A stretch of 64,000 bases of DNA from Streptomyces sp. NBC_00083 (GCF_026343295.1 NZ_JAPELY010000003.1:1334096-1398095); one strand, 5' to 3'. Counted from the stretch's first letter, positions 17,325-26,802 are shown. Notes: generated from the letters alone by a model not told the origin. Numbers and translations are program-made.

Positions 17325-19562
17325 TTATCCGGCGACGTTCTGCGAACCTTGGCTGCGCGCGGCCAACAGCAGGAATTCCACCAGCTGTTCATTGGTGATG
17401 CGCTCGGGCCGGTCTAGGGTCACCGTGGTGACACGGCTCTTGCCGCCGGCCCAGGACGGCCGTAGCGCCAGCAGCTCGGGCCCGGCGCAGGCGACCACGA
17501 ACAGGGGCCCGGCCCCGGCCGACTCCGCGAGCTCGCCCACGGCGTCCAGCGCCATGTCGGTGGCGTGGTGCAGATCGTCGACACACAGCACCAGGGGGCG
17601 CCGCTGCGCCGCCTCCTGGAAGAACTCCCGCCACGCGTCCAGCACTTCACCCGGGCACATCTCGCCGAAGGCGGCCTCCACGCCGCTGAGCGCGACCAGC
17701 GGGCGCAGCCGCTCCAGCCGCAGGTGCGCCGTCTCCTCGGACGGGTAAAGCGCCCGCACCTCGCGTTCGAGGGCGGACTGCGCCGTGGCCTCGTCGGCGC
17801 CGGGCCGGATGCCGCAGTACGAAGCGAGGAGCCGGCCCGCCACCAGCAGCGGTGACGCGGCGCCGTCCTCGGGCACGTCCGCGGTCAGCACCAGCGGCGC
17901 GTCCGGCCGGGCCGCGGCCCAGCGCCCGAAGTCGGTGAGCAGACGGCTCTTTCCGGTGCCGGCCTCGCCGAGCACCGTGACCAGGTGGGGCACCGCGCGC
18001 TGCAGCGTGCGCTTCATCAGACCGCGCAGGACGTCGAGTTCCACGGACCGCTCCGCGGAGTCGGGCTCGTCTGCGCCGAGGGAGCGCAAGCCCAGGGCCT
18101 GCCAGCTCCCGGCGGGATCCGCACAGCGGAGGTAGTCGATGCCGTGCTCACTGGCGCGGCGGACGGCGTCACTGACCCGCACCTCGCTCGCGGGGACCCC
18201 CGAGAGCAGTGCCTGCGACTCGTCGAGGACCGCGCCGATCACGGTCGGCGGCCCGCCCCGGTCGCACGCGCGCAGCAGTACCTCGCCCATGGTCACCGCC
18301 GCGTGCACGGTGGACCGGTCCGTGTCCGCGCCCGATTGCGCCGGGACGTCGAGCACGTCGCGGATGGCGAGGGCCGCGAGGACAGCCTGGTGGGGGGCGT
18401 CGCGCCGGCCGTCGAGTCCGAACAGGGCCAGACAGACCGAGCCGATGGTGGCGGTCACGGTTCCCCCGTGCCGCTCGACCTGTTCGCGGACGAGCAGGGC
18501 GGCGCCGGCGAGCAGATCGACGTGCTCCTGATCGGTGCCGCCGAGAGACGGCGCGAGCCGGTGGCGCACGCACAGGACGCCGACCTGACGTCGTTCGACG
18601 CCCACCGGCCGCTCCGCCGTGGCGGCTGCGGGACCGGGCGCGGGCGCAGGCCCGCGGGTGCCGGCCGCCGGGCGGCGGCCCCCGGCGGCGGCACCCGTAT
18701 CGGCGGGGGTGCCGGCGGAGATAGCGTCGGCGGCGGGCGATCTGTGTGAGGTGAGGGGAGCCTGTGGTTCCCGCGCACGGTCCAGGGCGAGTGCGGGGTC
18801 CTGGGTGAGGATCAGTTGTTGCAGCCGCTGCAGTGCCTGCCCCGGTTCCAGACCCAGGCTCTCCACGAGCACCGCCCGGACACGGCTGAAGACGGTCAGC
18901 GCGTCCGCCTGCCGCCCACAGCGGTACAGGGCCAGCATCAGCTGGCCGCACGAGCGTTCCCTGAGCGGCTCGGCCCGCACCATGGTTTCCAGCTCCGCGA
19001 GAACCTCATGGTGGCGCCCGCACGCCAGCTGTGCCTCGAAGTAGTCCTCCAGGACGTCGAGCCGGGTGTTCTGCACGGCGACGAGTTCGGGCCATTCCAC
19101 GCCCGTCTCGACCAGGTCGGCGAGAGCGGGCCCGCGCCACAGCGCCAGGGCATCGCGCAGCAGGGGCGCCGCCGCCTCCGGAGCTCCGGAGGCGAGCCTG
19201 TCGCGGCCCTGGCCGACCCAGGTGTGGAACAGGTGCAGATCCACCTGCTCGGGGTCGACGCGCATGACATAGCCGGGTGGTTGGGTCAGCAGCGCCGCCC
19301 GAGCCGTCGGCGCCTGAGCTCCCGCACCACGCCCGGGAGTCAGGGCACCGCGCAGCCCGTAGACCGCGTTCTGCAGGATTTTGCGGGCCGTCACAGGGGC
19401 GTCGTCGACGCCCCACAGGGCGTTCAGGAGCTGACTGGTGGCCACTACCTTGTTTGCCTGGAGCAGCAGAAAGCCGAGCGTCGCCCTCTGCTTGGTGCCG
19501 CCCAGCACCACGGTCCTGCCCTCGTCCATGACTTCCATCGGACCCAGCAATCGGAACTGCAT
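17325..19562 (-). CDS. Large SARP regulator with cyclase-like and AAA ATPase domains (PimR-like, short)
   Basis: 745 residues. 1-95: winged helix; 98-250: bacterial transcriptional activator domain ending ESLGLEPGQALQRLQQLI; 260-320: Ala/Pro/Gly-rich linker; about 325-470: nucleotide-cyclase-like domain (GGTVTATIGSVCLALFGLDG); from about 505: AAA/NTPase region with Walker A GEAGTGKS at 532-539 and Walker B LVLCVDD at 657-663. This order matches PimR-type regulators of polyene clusters, but those run to about 1,200 residues with a long C-terminal region. This one stops some 80 residues after Walker B. It sits between the aminotransferase and PPTase genes on the same strand and probably activates the cluster. 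Confidence 0.85.
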   Translation of the reverse strand: MQFRLLGPMEVMDEGRTVVLGGTKQRATLGFLLLQANKVVATSQLLNALWGVDDAPVTARKILQNAVYGLRGALTPGRGAGAQAPTARAALLTQPPGYVMRVDPEQVDLHLFHTWVGQGRDRLASGAPEAAAPLLRDALALWRGPALADLVETGVEWPELVAVQNTRLDVLEDYFEAQLACGRHHEVLAELETMVRAEPLRERSCGQLMLALYRCGRQADALTVFSRVRAVLVESLGLEPGQALQRLQQLILTQDPALALDRAREPQAPLTSHRSPAADAISAGTPADTGAAAGGRRPAAGTRGPAPAPGPAAATAERPVGVERRQVGVLCVRHRLAPSLGGTDQEHVDLLAGAALLVREQVERHGGTVTATIGSVCLALFGLDGRRDAPHQAVLAALAIRDVLDVPAQSGADTDRSTVHAAVTMGEVLLRACDRGGPPTVIGAVLDESQALLSGVPASEVRVSDAVRRASEHGIDYLRCADPAGSWQALGLRSLGADEPDSAERSVELDVLRGLMKRTLQRAVPHLVTVLGEAGTGKSRLLTDFGRWAAARPDAPLVLTADVPEDGAASPLLVAGRLLASYCGIRPGADEATAQSALEREVRALYPSEETAHLRLERLRPLVALSGVEAAFGEMCPGEVLDAWREFFQEAAQRRPLVLCVDDLHHATDMALDAVGELAESAGAGPLFVVACAGPELLALRPSWAGGKSRVTTVTLDRPERITNEQLVEFLLLAARSQGSQNVAG

Positions 19563-19703
19563 CGCATCCCCCCACCCGGCACCCCGTGCCGCTGACCGAC
19601 ACCACGCGTCCGGCGAACACGTGGCGTTGTGCGTACCCCCGAGATTCAGTCACCAGGGTGCTGGCAGGTGGTCCAAGCGTGCACAAATCTCGCACAAGCA
19701 GTC

Positions 19704-20456
19704 TCAGCGAGCGGATGCCGAGCGGGTGGCGGGCCGCGGATGCCCGGAGACGCTGCCGACGACGCCCGGCGCCCGCACGGCGTTCGCGGCACCGCGGGTC
19801 AGGGCGACGGCGGTCAGCAGAATGCCGTCGCGGTGCAGCCAGCCGCCGTCGAAGCCCCGGATGCGGCGGCCGCCCACCTCCGGCCCGTCCACGAGCAGGC
19901 GCGCGTGGAAGGTGCCCAGGTCCGGATCGACGGTGACGACGGCCTCGTCGAAGTCGAGCCGACGGCCGGTCAGCGGAAACCAGGCCTTGTACACGCTCTC
20001 CTTGGCACTGAACACGAGCCGGTCCCAGCAGACCTCCGGCCTGCGCACCCGCAGCGCCGCCAGCCACGCCCGCTCCTGCGGGACGGTCACCAGGTCGAGG
20101 GTTCCGATCCCCTCGATCGGCAGATGGGGCTCGGCGTCGATCCCGATCGCGGCGAAGTCACCGCCGTACGCCACCGCGGCCGCCCGGTACCCCGCGCAGT
20201 GCGTCATGCTGCCGACCACACCGCCCGGCCAGACGGGTGCCCCCAGCGGGCCGGGCAGGATCGGCGACGGTGCGATCCGCAGCTCCGCGAGGGCTTGCCG
20301 GGCGAGAACACGTACGGTGGTGAACTCCCGCCGCCGTCTGGGCACGGCGTCCGCCACCAGCCGCTCCTCGGCCTCGTACGGGCCCACCCCTTCGACGACG
20401 TCGTCGTGGAAGGCCTCGGCGACCGCCATGGGCGCGGTGAGCAGCTGCTCGATCAC
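19704..20456 (-). CDS. Sfp/EntD-type 4'-phosphopantetheinyl transferase
   Basis: 250 residues. It activates carrier proteins by moving phosphopantetheine from CoA to the conserved serine, which the three ACPs of the PKS require. Magnesium-binding and catalytic motifs are present: IGIDAEPH with Asp107 and Glu109, and FSAKESVYKAW with Lys152, Glu153 and Lys157. An upstream SMTHC segment corresponds to the family's SxSH motif. Length is normal. The last 25 residues are basic and Ser/Ala-rich. Same strand as the regulator and thioesterase genes, with gaps of about 145 bases on each side. Confidence 0.9.
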   Translation of the reverse strand: MIEQLLTAPMAVAEAFHDDVVEGVGPYEAEERLVADAVPRRRREFTTVRVLARQALAELRIAPSPILPGPLGAPVWPGGVVGSMTHCAGYRAAAVAYGGDFAAIGIDAEPHLPIEGIGTLDLVTVPQERAWLAALRVRRPEVCWDRLVFSAKESVYKAWFPLTGRRLDFDEAVVTVDPDLGTFHARLLVDGPEVGGRRIRGFDGGWLHRDGILLTAVALTRGAANAVRAPGVVGSVSGHPRPATRSASAR

Positions 20457-20603
20457 GTGCCTGCTCCAGCGTCCTCAATGGTCCTCGGCGGCCCGTGATG
20501 CCCTGCGGACACCGGGCGCACGGAAGGAGTGGTCGTACGGGACGAACGGCGGGGCGACGCCGACGGGACCGCGGTCGGTCTCCCGGGCGTCGCGACGCCG
20601 CGG

Positions 20604-21401
20604 TTACCGAGCGCGCCCGGCGGACGAGGCGGCCGCCACCCAGGAATCGTCTGCGCCCAGCAGGTCGTCGGCGACGGTCCTCGCGATCGCGGGCACCTGC
20701 GCGTCGAGGTAGAAGTGCCCGCCGGGGAAGACGTCGACAGTGGTGCGGGCCGTGGTGAAGTCCCGCCAGGCGGACGCCTGCGCCACATTCACCACCGGGT
20801 CGCTGTCACCGACCAGCACGCGGAACGGTACGGACAGCGGTTCGCTCTCCCGCCATGTGTAGGACCCCAGCGCACCGTAGTCGGCCCGCAGCGCGGGCAT
20901 GACCATGTCCCGCAGCTCCGGGTCGTCCAGGACGGCGGACGCGGTACCGCCGAGCCGGCGCACGGCCGCGAGCACCTCGGCATCCGTGCAGAGCCGGTCG
21001 TTCGGGTCGCGTTCACCCGTCGGTGCGCCCCTGGCCGACAGGAACAGCCTCGACGGACCGCCGAGCTCGCGGTCCCTCAGGCGCCGGGCGGTCTCGTAAG
21101 CCAGTACCGCGCCCATGCTGTGCCCGAAGAACGCGTAGGGGCCGCGGAGTTCACGGTGGACCGAGGCGGTGAGGATGTCGGCCAGCCGCCCGATGTCGTC
21201 GACGGGCCGCTCCCGCCTGCGGTCCTGGCGCCCGGGATACTGCACGGCAAGGACGTCGATGCCGGGCGCGAGCGCGCGGGACAGCGGCACGTACGCACTG
21301 GCGGCACCGCCGGCGTGCGGGAAGCACACCAGCGTGACGCGGTGGGGGGAGGCGGACCCTCCATCGAGGGAAGCGAACCTGCGAAACCACTCGCCACTCA
21401 C
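20604..21401 (-). CDS. Type II thioesterase
   Basis: 265 residues, alpha/beta-hydrolase fold of the GrsT/RifR group. Ser95 in FFGHSMGAVLAYE is the nucleophile, with His229 in PGGHFYL and an Asp in LVGDSDPVV completing the triad. LVCFPHAGGAASAY near residue 25-37 forms the oxyanion-hole loop typical of discrete editing thioesterases. These enzymes remove stalled or wrong acyl groups from ACPs. It cannot stand in with confidence for the missing chain-terminating thioesterase of the PKS. Length and motifs are complete. Confidence 0.92.
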   Translation of the reverse strand: MSGEWFRRFASLDGGSASPHRVTLVCFPHAGGAASAYVPLSRALAPGIDVLAVQYPGRQDRRRERPVDDIGRLADILTASVHRELRGPYAFFGHSMGAVLAYETARRLRDRELGGPSRLFLSARGAPTGERDPNDRLCTDAEVLAAVRRLGGTASAVLDDPELRDMVMPALRADYGALGSYTWRESEPLSVPFRVLVGDSDPVVNVAQASAWRDFTTARTTVDVFPGGHFYLDAQVPAIARTVADDLLGADDSWVAAASSAGRAR

Positions 21402-21574
21402 GTCAACTCCCCATCATCGACGTCGGCCGCCGCGCGGCCTCGGTCCTCGGCTCCTGAACACCCCCATGGTCGTGACCGCTGCTCAAAGCGTGGCCAAAGG
21501 GCACACAAAGCACCTGCCCGCACGGCTCGTGGAGGGCGGCCGAGCGTCCGGCACACGCGCCCCGCGGCCACGGA

Positions 21575-22270
21575 TCACGCGGCGTCCACGCAGGACCGCG
21601 GCACGTCCATGTGGCCCTGGTCCTCCGGGCATTCGTCACCGGTGCAGTCGGCTTCCGGTGAACTGCCGCCGGGGCGGAGCTCCGCCCTGGCGGTTTCGGC
21701 CGCGAGCTGCGGCAGCGTCAGTCGCCAGAAGCGGGTGACGGCTTCGCCCGCATCCCAGTCCACGCCCGTGCGGGTCAAGGCGTCGAGTCCCGCGACCATG
21801 GCCGCGATGGCGAACACGGCATCCTCGATCGCCACATCGGCTCCGAGTCCTCCCTGGTCCCTCGCCACGGTCAGCATCAGCTGGATCCAGTCCTGCCACT
21901 GCTCCCACAGCTTGACGTCGCTCTGCCACGTGGCGTCGTTGCCCAGGCTGAAGCCGGCGCGCAGCACCGGGTCGTACCGCAGACAGCGCGCGAGCGCGTG
22001 CGAGGTGTCGACGAGGAGCTGCAGCGGGGCGGGGTGTCGCAGCGGCACCCGTCCGGTGATGTGCAACAGGGCCTGCGCTGCAGCCAGTTCGACCGCCTGG
22101 CCGAGGGCCCGCTTGTTCTTGAAGTGGAAGTGCAGAGCTCCGTTGCTCACCCCGGCGCGTGAACTGATCGTGGCGATGGACGCTTCCGCGTATCCGGAAT
22201 GGTCGAAGATCTCGGCGGCTGAACGGATCAGTTCCTGGCGTGTGCGAACGGCACGGTACTGCCTGGCCAT
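21575..22270 (-). CDS. TetR-family regulator, gamma-butyrolactone-receptor type
   Basis: About 231 residues. The start ATG at 22270 (MARQYRAVRTRQ) has a GGAG site 7-10 bases upstream; an in-frame ATG at 22324 adds 18 residues without a site. Residues 1-55 are the TetR helix-turn-helix (SIATISSRAGVSNGALHFHF). The opening ARQ-RA-RTRQ and the FHFKNKRAL turn are characteristic of ArpA/ScbR-like butyrolactone receptors. The C-terminal 40 residues are acidic and Cys-containing. Such proteins repress SARP or cluster genes until a signalling molecule releases them. No butyrolactone synthase (AfsA-like) gene is in the window, so the protein may be a pseudo-receptor or respond to a signal made elsewhere. 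Confidence 0.82.
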   Translation of the reverse strand: MARQYRAVRTRQELIRSAAEIFDHSGYAEASIATISSRAGVSNGALHFHFKNKRALGQAVELAAAQALLHITGRVPLRHPAPLQLLVDTSHALARCLRYDPVLRAGFSLGNDATWQSDVKLWEQWQDWIQLMLTVARDQGGLGADVAIEDAVFAIAAMVAGLDALTRTGVDWDAGEAVTRFWRLTLPQLAAETARAELRPGGSSPEADCTGDECPEDQGHMDVPRSCVDAA

Positions 22271-22771
22271 ATGCGCTCCGATAAGGGTGCGGGTGTTTCT
22301 TCTGCGCACGAGAACATGCCACAAGTGCGACCAGACCTGACGGCCCGTCGGTCATGGTCGACGCAAAGCGCCGGGCCCGGCGGCCGATTCGCGGCCTTGT
22401 GTCCGTTCCGGTTGCGGGGCCTCCGCGGCGACGCGTGGTGCTCCTCGGTGGCACGCTCCGTCACGGATCATGCCCCACGGAAGGTCGACGCGGCGCCGGA
22501 CGGGTGTGAGAAGGGCCTGATTGTGTCCTTTCCCCATGGCCCGCTCGTGCCGGCGGTACGCCGGGGAGGTGGACGAAAGAGGGCCCGGAACCCCGGCAGG
22601 CCCTTGCCCGGACGGGGCACCGTCCAGCTAGGCACCGACACCTCCGCCCCCGGCAGCGCAGCCCGCACGCCCGGATCCCCGCACCGCAGAACCCCGCGGA
22701 GAGCGCCCCGCAGCGCTGACGCCGACGGGGCCGCCCCGCTCGGCGCCGCCTTCCCGGAGAGAATCTGCACC
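22271..22771. other. Intergenic region upstream of the TetR regulator
   Basis: About 500 bases without a convincing gene; the overlapping frames read as random high-GC translation. At 22329-22359 there is an imperfect palindrome (GACCA and TGAC on the left, GTCA and TGGTC on the right) that could be an autoregulatory operator of the butyrolactone-receptor-like gene. At 22610-22625 a small hairpin (GGACGG / CCGTCC, 4-base loop) is visible. Neither is strong. Confidence 0.3.
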
Positions 22772-23118
<347 letters not shown>

Positions 23119-23121
<3 letters not shown>

Positions 23122-23530
23122 CAACGCTCGCGCTGCTGCACACCTCGTCCGAGCACGTTCCGGCCTTCGACGCCTGTGCCCCGACGAAGCTGCCGGCCTC
23201 GCAATGCGCCACCTAGTGCACCGCCAACTGCTCGACAAGGCAAGGGAGTCGGGACCGGACGTGGTGGCCGGGGCAGTCCGCACCGTCCTGGCCGACGACG
23301 CGGTGGCCCGGGGCGCGGACGCGGTCCTGTGCACCTGCTCCACGATCGGCGGCGCAGTCGCCGAGGCGGCTTCGTCCCCGCTCGGCGTCCCGGTGCTGCG
23401 CGTCAACCGGCGGATGGTCGCGGCCACGGCCGCACACGGCCGCCGGATCGCGGTGGCGGCCACGGTCGAGTCGACCCTGGATCCGACGGCGAGGCTGATC
23501 CGCGAGGAGGAGGCGGCCTGTGAGCTGGGC
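23119..23530 (+). pseudogene. Asp/Glu racemase-family protein, frameshifted and 3'-truncated
   Basis: GTG 23119 opens TTLALLHTSSEHVPAFDA, the usual start of a small aspartate/glutamate-racemase-like family in Streptomyces. A single-base deletion near 23173 ends that frame; adding one base restores ALCPDEAAGLAMRHLVHRQL and leads into ADAVLCTCSTIGGAVAEAA (the Cys-containing loop) and AVAATVESTLDPTARLI. Homology fades near 23520 and the frame then runs into Rhs sequence, so the 3' end of the gene has been lost in a recombination or deletion. Its start overlaps the stop of the GNAT pseudogene. Confidence 0.6.
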
Positions 23531-25552
23531 GGCGTCGGCTCGGTGGGAGGTGCGGTCGGCGAGGCCGGACCGGTCCCAGGGCAGGACACGGTCCGCCGGG
23601 GCACTGCGAAAGACGCGGACCCGCGGCGCCGAAGCTGCCCGCGCCGAACGATTGGGTTCCGCCGAGGGAGCGGGCCCCGAGGCCCAGGCTCGGCCCCGCC
23701 CCACGAGGACTTCCACGCCAACGAGCTCGCAGGCTACGACGCGGTCGGCAACACGACCTCGGTCGCCACCACCGGCACCGGCGACTCCACGACCAGCTCG
23801 ACCTACAACCCCTCCACGCCCACCTGTGGCGGCTTCACCGGCCAGCGCTGCACGATCAAGGACGCCCGGGGCAAGGTCACGAGCTTCACCTACGACGACC
23901 ACGGCAACCTGACCAAGTCCGCACCACCCGCCCCCCAGGGCGCCACGACCGCGACCTACGACGCACTCGGGCGGCCCAGGACGGTCACCGACGGCCGAGG
24001 GGTGACCTCCACGTACACGTACGACAACCTCGACCAGGTCTGCAAGGTGACCACGAGCGGCGGCCTGACGGTCTCGTACGTCTACGACCTGGACGGCAAC
24101 CTCACCCAGCGCACCGACCAGACCGGCACGGTCAAGCACGCCTACGACGGCCTCGGCCGCGAAACCGTCCGTACCCTCCAGGACAACTCCCAGTCGGTAC
24201 TGACCTACACCCCGGACGGCGACGTCGACACCTACCAGGACCCCGCCGGCACCACCGACTACACCTGGGACGACGCCGACCGCCTCCACACCCTCAAGGC
24301 CCCCGACGGCCAGACCACGACCTACGACTACGACGCCAACGACCACCGCACCACGACCACCTACCCCGGCAACACGGTGCAGAGCGTGACCCTGGACGCC
24401 GACGGGAAACCGAAAGCCATCAAGGCGACCTCGCCCAAGGGCACCCTCGTCGACCTGGCCTACAGCTACACCTACCGCCCCGCCGGAGCGTCCGCGGACA
24501 AGAACGGCGTCAAGATCTACACCCGCACCGACAACCTCGACGCCACCCACCGCAAGACCACCTATACCTACGACAGCGCAGGGCGCCTCTCCGCGGCCCA
24601 GGACACCCACAGCAGCGGCGGCGACACGAGCTGGGTCCACTACTGCCTGGATGAGGCGGGCAACCTCCTCGCCAGGCCCACGTCACCGCCGCCCACCTGC
24701 CCCGCGATCGGCCTCGGCTACAACGACCCGGGCCAGCTCGTCACCCGCGGCGGTTCCCCGGCCGGCTGGTCCTACGACGCCAACGGCAACGAAACCGCCG
24801 CCAACCCCGGCGACGGCCCCGCCCGCACGAACGAAGCGTGGAACGACTTCGGCCAGCAGACCTCGATCACAGCCGGATCGACCACGTATCCGATCGAGAA
24901 CGCCGACACGGGTAACACGGAACGCATCCGGATCGGTGACACCTGGTTCCACCAGACCCAGACCGGACTCGCCGCCTCCACAACCGGCGACGAGGACACG
25001 GGATTTGTCCGCGAACCGGCGGGAACCCTCAACTCCATGACGAGGGACGGCAAGAGCTACTACTACCTCACCGACGCCACCGGAAACGTCCTGGGCCTGA
25101 CCGACTCGGCCGGAACCCGCGTCAACAGCTACACCTACACCCCCACAGGCCAAGCACGCACCACCACCGAGCAGACACCCCAGCCCTACCGCTACGCCGG
25201 CACCTACCTCGACCCCACCGGCCTCTACAAAATGGGCGCCCGCTCCTACGACCCCAACCTCGCCCGCTTCACCACCACCGACCCGTCGGGCCAGGAAACC
25301 AACCCCTACCTCTACGCCGCAGGCGATCCGGTGAACAACAGCGACCCCACCGGGCTGAGCTTCTGGAGCAGCGTGCGGAAGATCGGATTCGCATCGATAG
25401 GCGGTGCGATAGGGGGGGCTGTTACCGGGGCAATAGCCGGGTGTGTAGTTGGAGCTGAAATCGGTTGCTTGCCCACCGCACTGGTAGGCGCATTCGGCGG
25501 CGGCACTGCTGGCGCCGCCACCAAGGGCTACCTGGAATATCAAGGACAGTGA
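23204..25552 (+). CDS. Rhs-repeat protein, 5'-truncated, with polymorphic C-terminal tip
   Basis: A 782-residue open frame. The first ~105 residues are the racemase remnant, followed by ~70 residues of junction sequence. From about 23735 it is Rhs: roughly 13 YD-type repeats such as YDDHGNLTKS, YDLDGNLTQRTD and YDANGNETAANP, then the Rhs core (YRYAGTYLDPTGLYKMGARS through NPYLYAAGDPVNNSDPTG, about 25190-25360). The last 65 residues are a tip rich in Gly and Ala (GGAIGGAVTGAIAGCVVG) that looks like a glycine-zipper membrane segment. Base composition drops at the tip, as expected when tips are swapped. Full-length Rhs proteins have a secretion or anchor region upstream, which is missing, so export is doubtful. 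A small membrane-protein gene follows after 5 bases. Confidence 0.8.
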   Translation: MRHLVHRQLLDKARESGPDVVAGAVRTVLADDAVARGADAVLCTCSTIGGAVAEAASSPLGVPVLRVNRRMVAATAAHGRRIAVAATVESTLDPTARLIREEEAACELGGVGSVGGAVGEAGPVPGQDTVRRGTAKDADPRRRSCPRRTIGFRRGSGPRGPGSAPPHEDFHANELAGYDAVGNTTSVATTGTGDSTTSSTYNPSTPTCGGFTGQRCTIKDARGKVTSFTYDDHGNLTKSAPPAPQGATTATYDALGRPRTVTDGRGVTSTYTYDNLDQVCKVTTSGGLTVSYVYDLDGNLTQRTDQTGTVKHAYDGLGRETVRTLQDNSQSVLTYTPDGDVDTYQDPAGTTDYTWDDADRLHTLKAPDGQTTTYDYDANDHRTTTTYPGNTVQSVTLDADGKPKAIKATSPKGTLVDLAYSYTYRPAGASADKNGVKIYTRTDNLDATHRKTTYTYDSAGRLSAAQDTHSSGGDTSWVHYCLDEAGNLLARPTSPPPTCPAIGLGYNDPGQLVTRGGSPAGWSYDANGNETAANPGDGPARTNEAWNDFGQQTSITAGSTTYPIENADTGNTERIRIGDTWFHQTQTGLAASTTGDEDTGFVREPAGTLNSMTRDGKSYYYLTDATGNVLGLTDSAGTRVNSYTYTPTGQARTTTEQTPQPYRYAGTYLDPTGLYKMGARSYDPNLARFTTTDPSGQETNPYLYAAGDPVNNSDPTGLSFWSSVRKIGFASIGGAIGGAVTGAIAGCVVGAEIGCLPTALVGAFGGGTAGAATKGYLEYQGQ

Positions 25553-25557
25553 TTGAT

Positions 25558-25752
25558 ATGCGAGATCGCATCAATGGCAACGCCGTGCTTGCCATCAGCC
25601 TCGGTCTTTTCATAGTGACCTTCTTCACTCTAGGGCCAGACCTAACCGGCATGAACGCGAGTACTGTCGGATGGATCCTCGCGTGGGCCGTGGGCTGCAG
25701 CGTTCTCGCCATCATCGCTGTATGGGCCTATTCTGCGGCCACGCGAAAATAG
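25558..25752 (+). CDS. Small two-helix membrane protein, possible Rhs-tip immunity protein
   Basis: 64 residues from ATG 25558, with AAGGAC about 12 bases upstream inside the Rhs 3' end. Two hydrophobic helices are clear: AVLAISLGLFIVTFFTLG (about 9-26) and ILAWAVGCSVLAIIAVWAY (about 39-58), with short charged ends. It starts 5 bases after the Rhs stop and precedes a strong terminator, so it is the last gene of that unit. By position it is the usual place for an immunity gene, and a membrane location would fit a membrane-active tip. I recognise no family; the function is inferred from context only. Confidence 0.6.
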   Translation: MRDRINGNAVLAISLGLFIVTFFTLGPDLTGMNASTVGWILAWAVGCSVLAIIAVWAYSAATRK

Positions 25753-25821
25753 GAGAGCGGCCCGCGAGTTCGCCTGCCACCGCCTGAATCTTGCAGGCAA
25801 TGCACGGGAGTTCGACAAGAG

Positions 25822-25860
25822 GCGCCCCCGTCGTCGGCCCGCGGCCGACGTCGGGGGCGC
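25822..25860. terminator. Terminator hairpin after the Rhs unit
   Basis: An 18-bp stem with one mismatch (GCGCCCCCGTCGTCGGCC at 25822-25839 against 25843-25860) and a CGC loop. It lies 70 bases after the small membrane-protein gene. Confidence 0.75.
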
Positions 25861-26253
25861 GTTGCGTTGTCAGCGTCCTAGAGATTGTCCCGTCACGCCG
25901 AGCCGGAGCGGGTCCCCACACGCGGTGTGGGCGCCGATCGAGGCGCGGACCGGAGCCTGTCGGAAACGGTGGAGGCCATCGCGGCGAGGGCCAGTATCAC
26001 CGTCTTGGACCTGTATTCGCCCGCCGCGCTCCCGGTGGCCTGTGCGGCGGGGTGGCAGCTACGCCCCTTGGGCACCCCCATGATCGCGTGGGTGGCTGTA
26101 CGTATAGACACAGCGAACTACACCCCCACACTGAACACATGACTCTGAAGAGGGCACGGCCCGTCTTAAGAGGTCATCTCGATTGGTGAGCGGCGTGCGG
26201 GTGACCCGACGGACTAGGCCTCTCGGCGTTGGTGCGACGATGCGGAGATACGC
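25861..26253. other. Low-information region between the Rhs unit and the DUF2625 remnant
   Basis: About 390 bases with no gene I can defend. A frame from TTG 25885 to 26142 ends in readable-looking protein (SITVLDLYSPAALPVACAAG, then WQLRPLGTPMIAWVAV) and may be the tail of a lost gene, but it has no recognisable domain and no convincing start. Confidence 0.3.
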
Positions 26254-26802
26254 GAGGAGAATGAACTGATCAACGTCGACGCTCCTGCGTGGCCGCTCCT
26301 TCTTCAGGAGCTGTTCGGCCCCGACGTACCAGTTGAGGTGCTGCCCGGCGATCCCGTGGCAGGCCGAGCCTCCCTGCTGCAACTACAGGTCTCCGCCCGG
26401 TCGAATTTGGGCGGCGTCGTACTGAACTGCGGCGGTCTGCTCGTGGACGATGGGTGGCCGCGGATCTTCGGCAACCCGAGCGGCGCCGGACTTTCAGGAC
26501 TGGCCGAGGTCAACGAGATGCCGTCGACATTCGATCCTGCGTGGCGCCCTGGTGCTGGTCTCGTGGTTGCGCACGACGTGCTGGGCGGGGGCTTCGCCCT
26601 CAACGGGGGCAACCCCGGTGGGGCCGGTCGACCCGCCTTCGATCGGGAGGCGTACAAGCACCGGAACGTCGTGGAACGCTGCTTCAACCGGCTCAAACAG
26701 TTCCGGGCCGTCGCCACGCGGTTCGATAAACTCGCCATCCGTTACCAGGCGGGGCTGGAACTGTGCTCGCTCATCTTGTGGCTACGCGATCTGGTGCCGT
26801 GA
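26254..26802 (+). pseudogene. DUF2625-family gene broken by an IS5-type transposase 3' end
   Basis: One continuous frame carries two unrelated pieces. From 26254 to about 26630 it encodes a DUF2625 protein (ELINVDAPAWPLLLQELF, VEVLPGDPVAGRASLLQLQV, AHDVLGGGFALNGGNPGGAG). It then switches to the C-terminus of an IS5-type transposase (AFDREAYKHRNVVERCFNRL and on to LELCSLILWLRDLVP). The join is at Gly-Arg-Pro, which both families have at that place, so microhomology recombination is likely. DUF2625 normally continues for another ~90 residues, lost here. No good start codon lies upstream of 26254; the first in-frame one that could be used is near 26338. Confidence 0.75.

Noticed and set aside
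21402..21574. Possible short gene between thioesterase and TetR genes
   Set aside because: No ribosome site and no recognisable protein.
22271..22771. Possible gene upstream of the GNAT remnant
   Set aside because: The frame is open but the translation is Arg/Pro-rich noise until the GNAT start at 22772.
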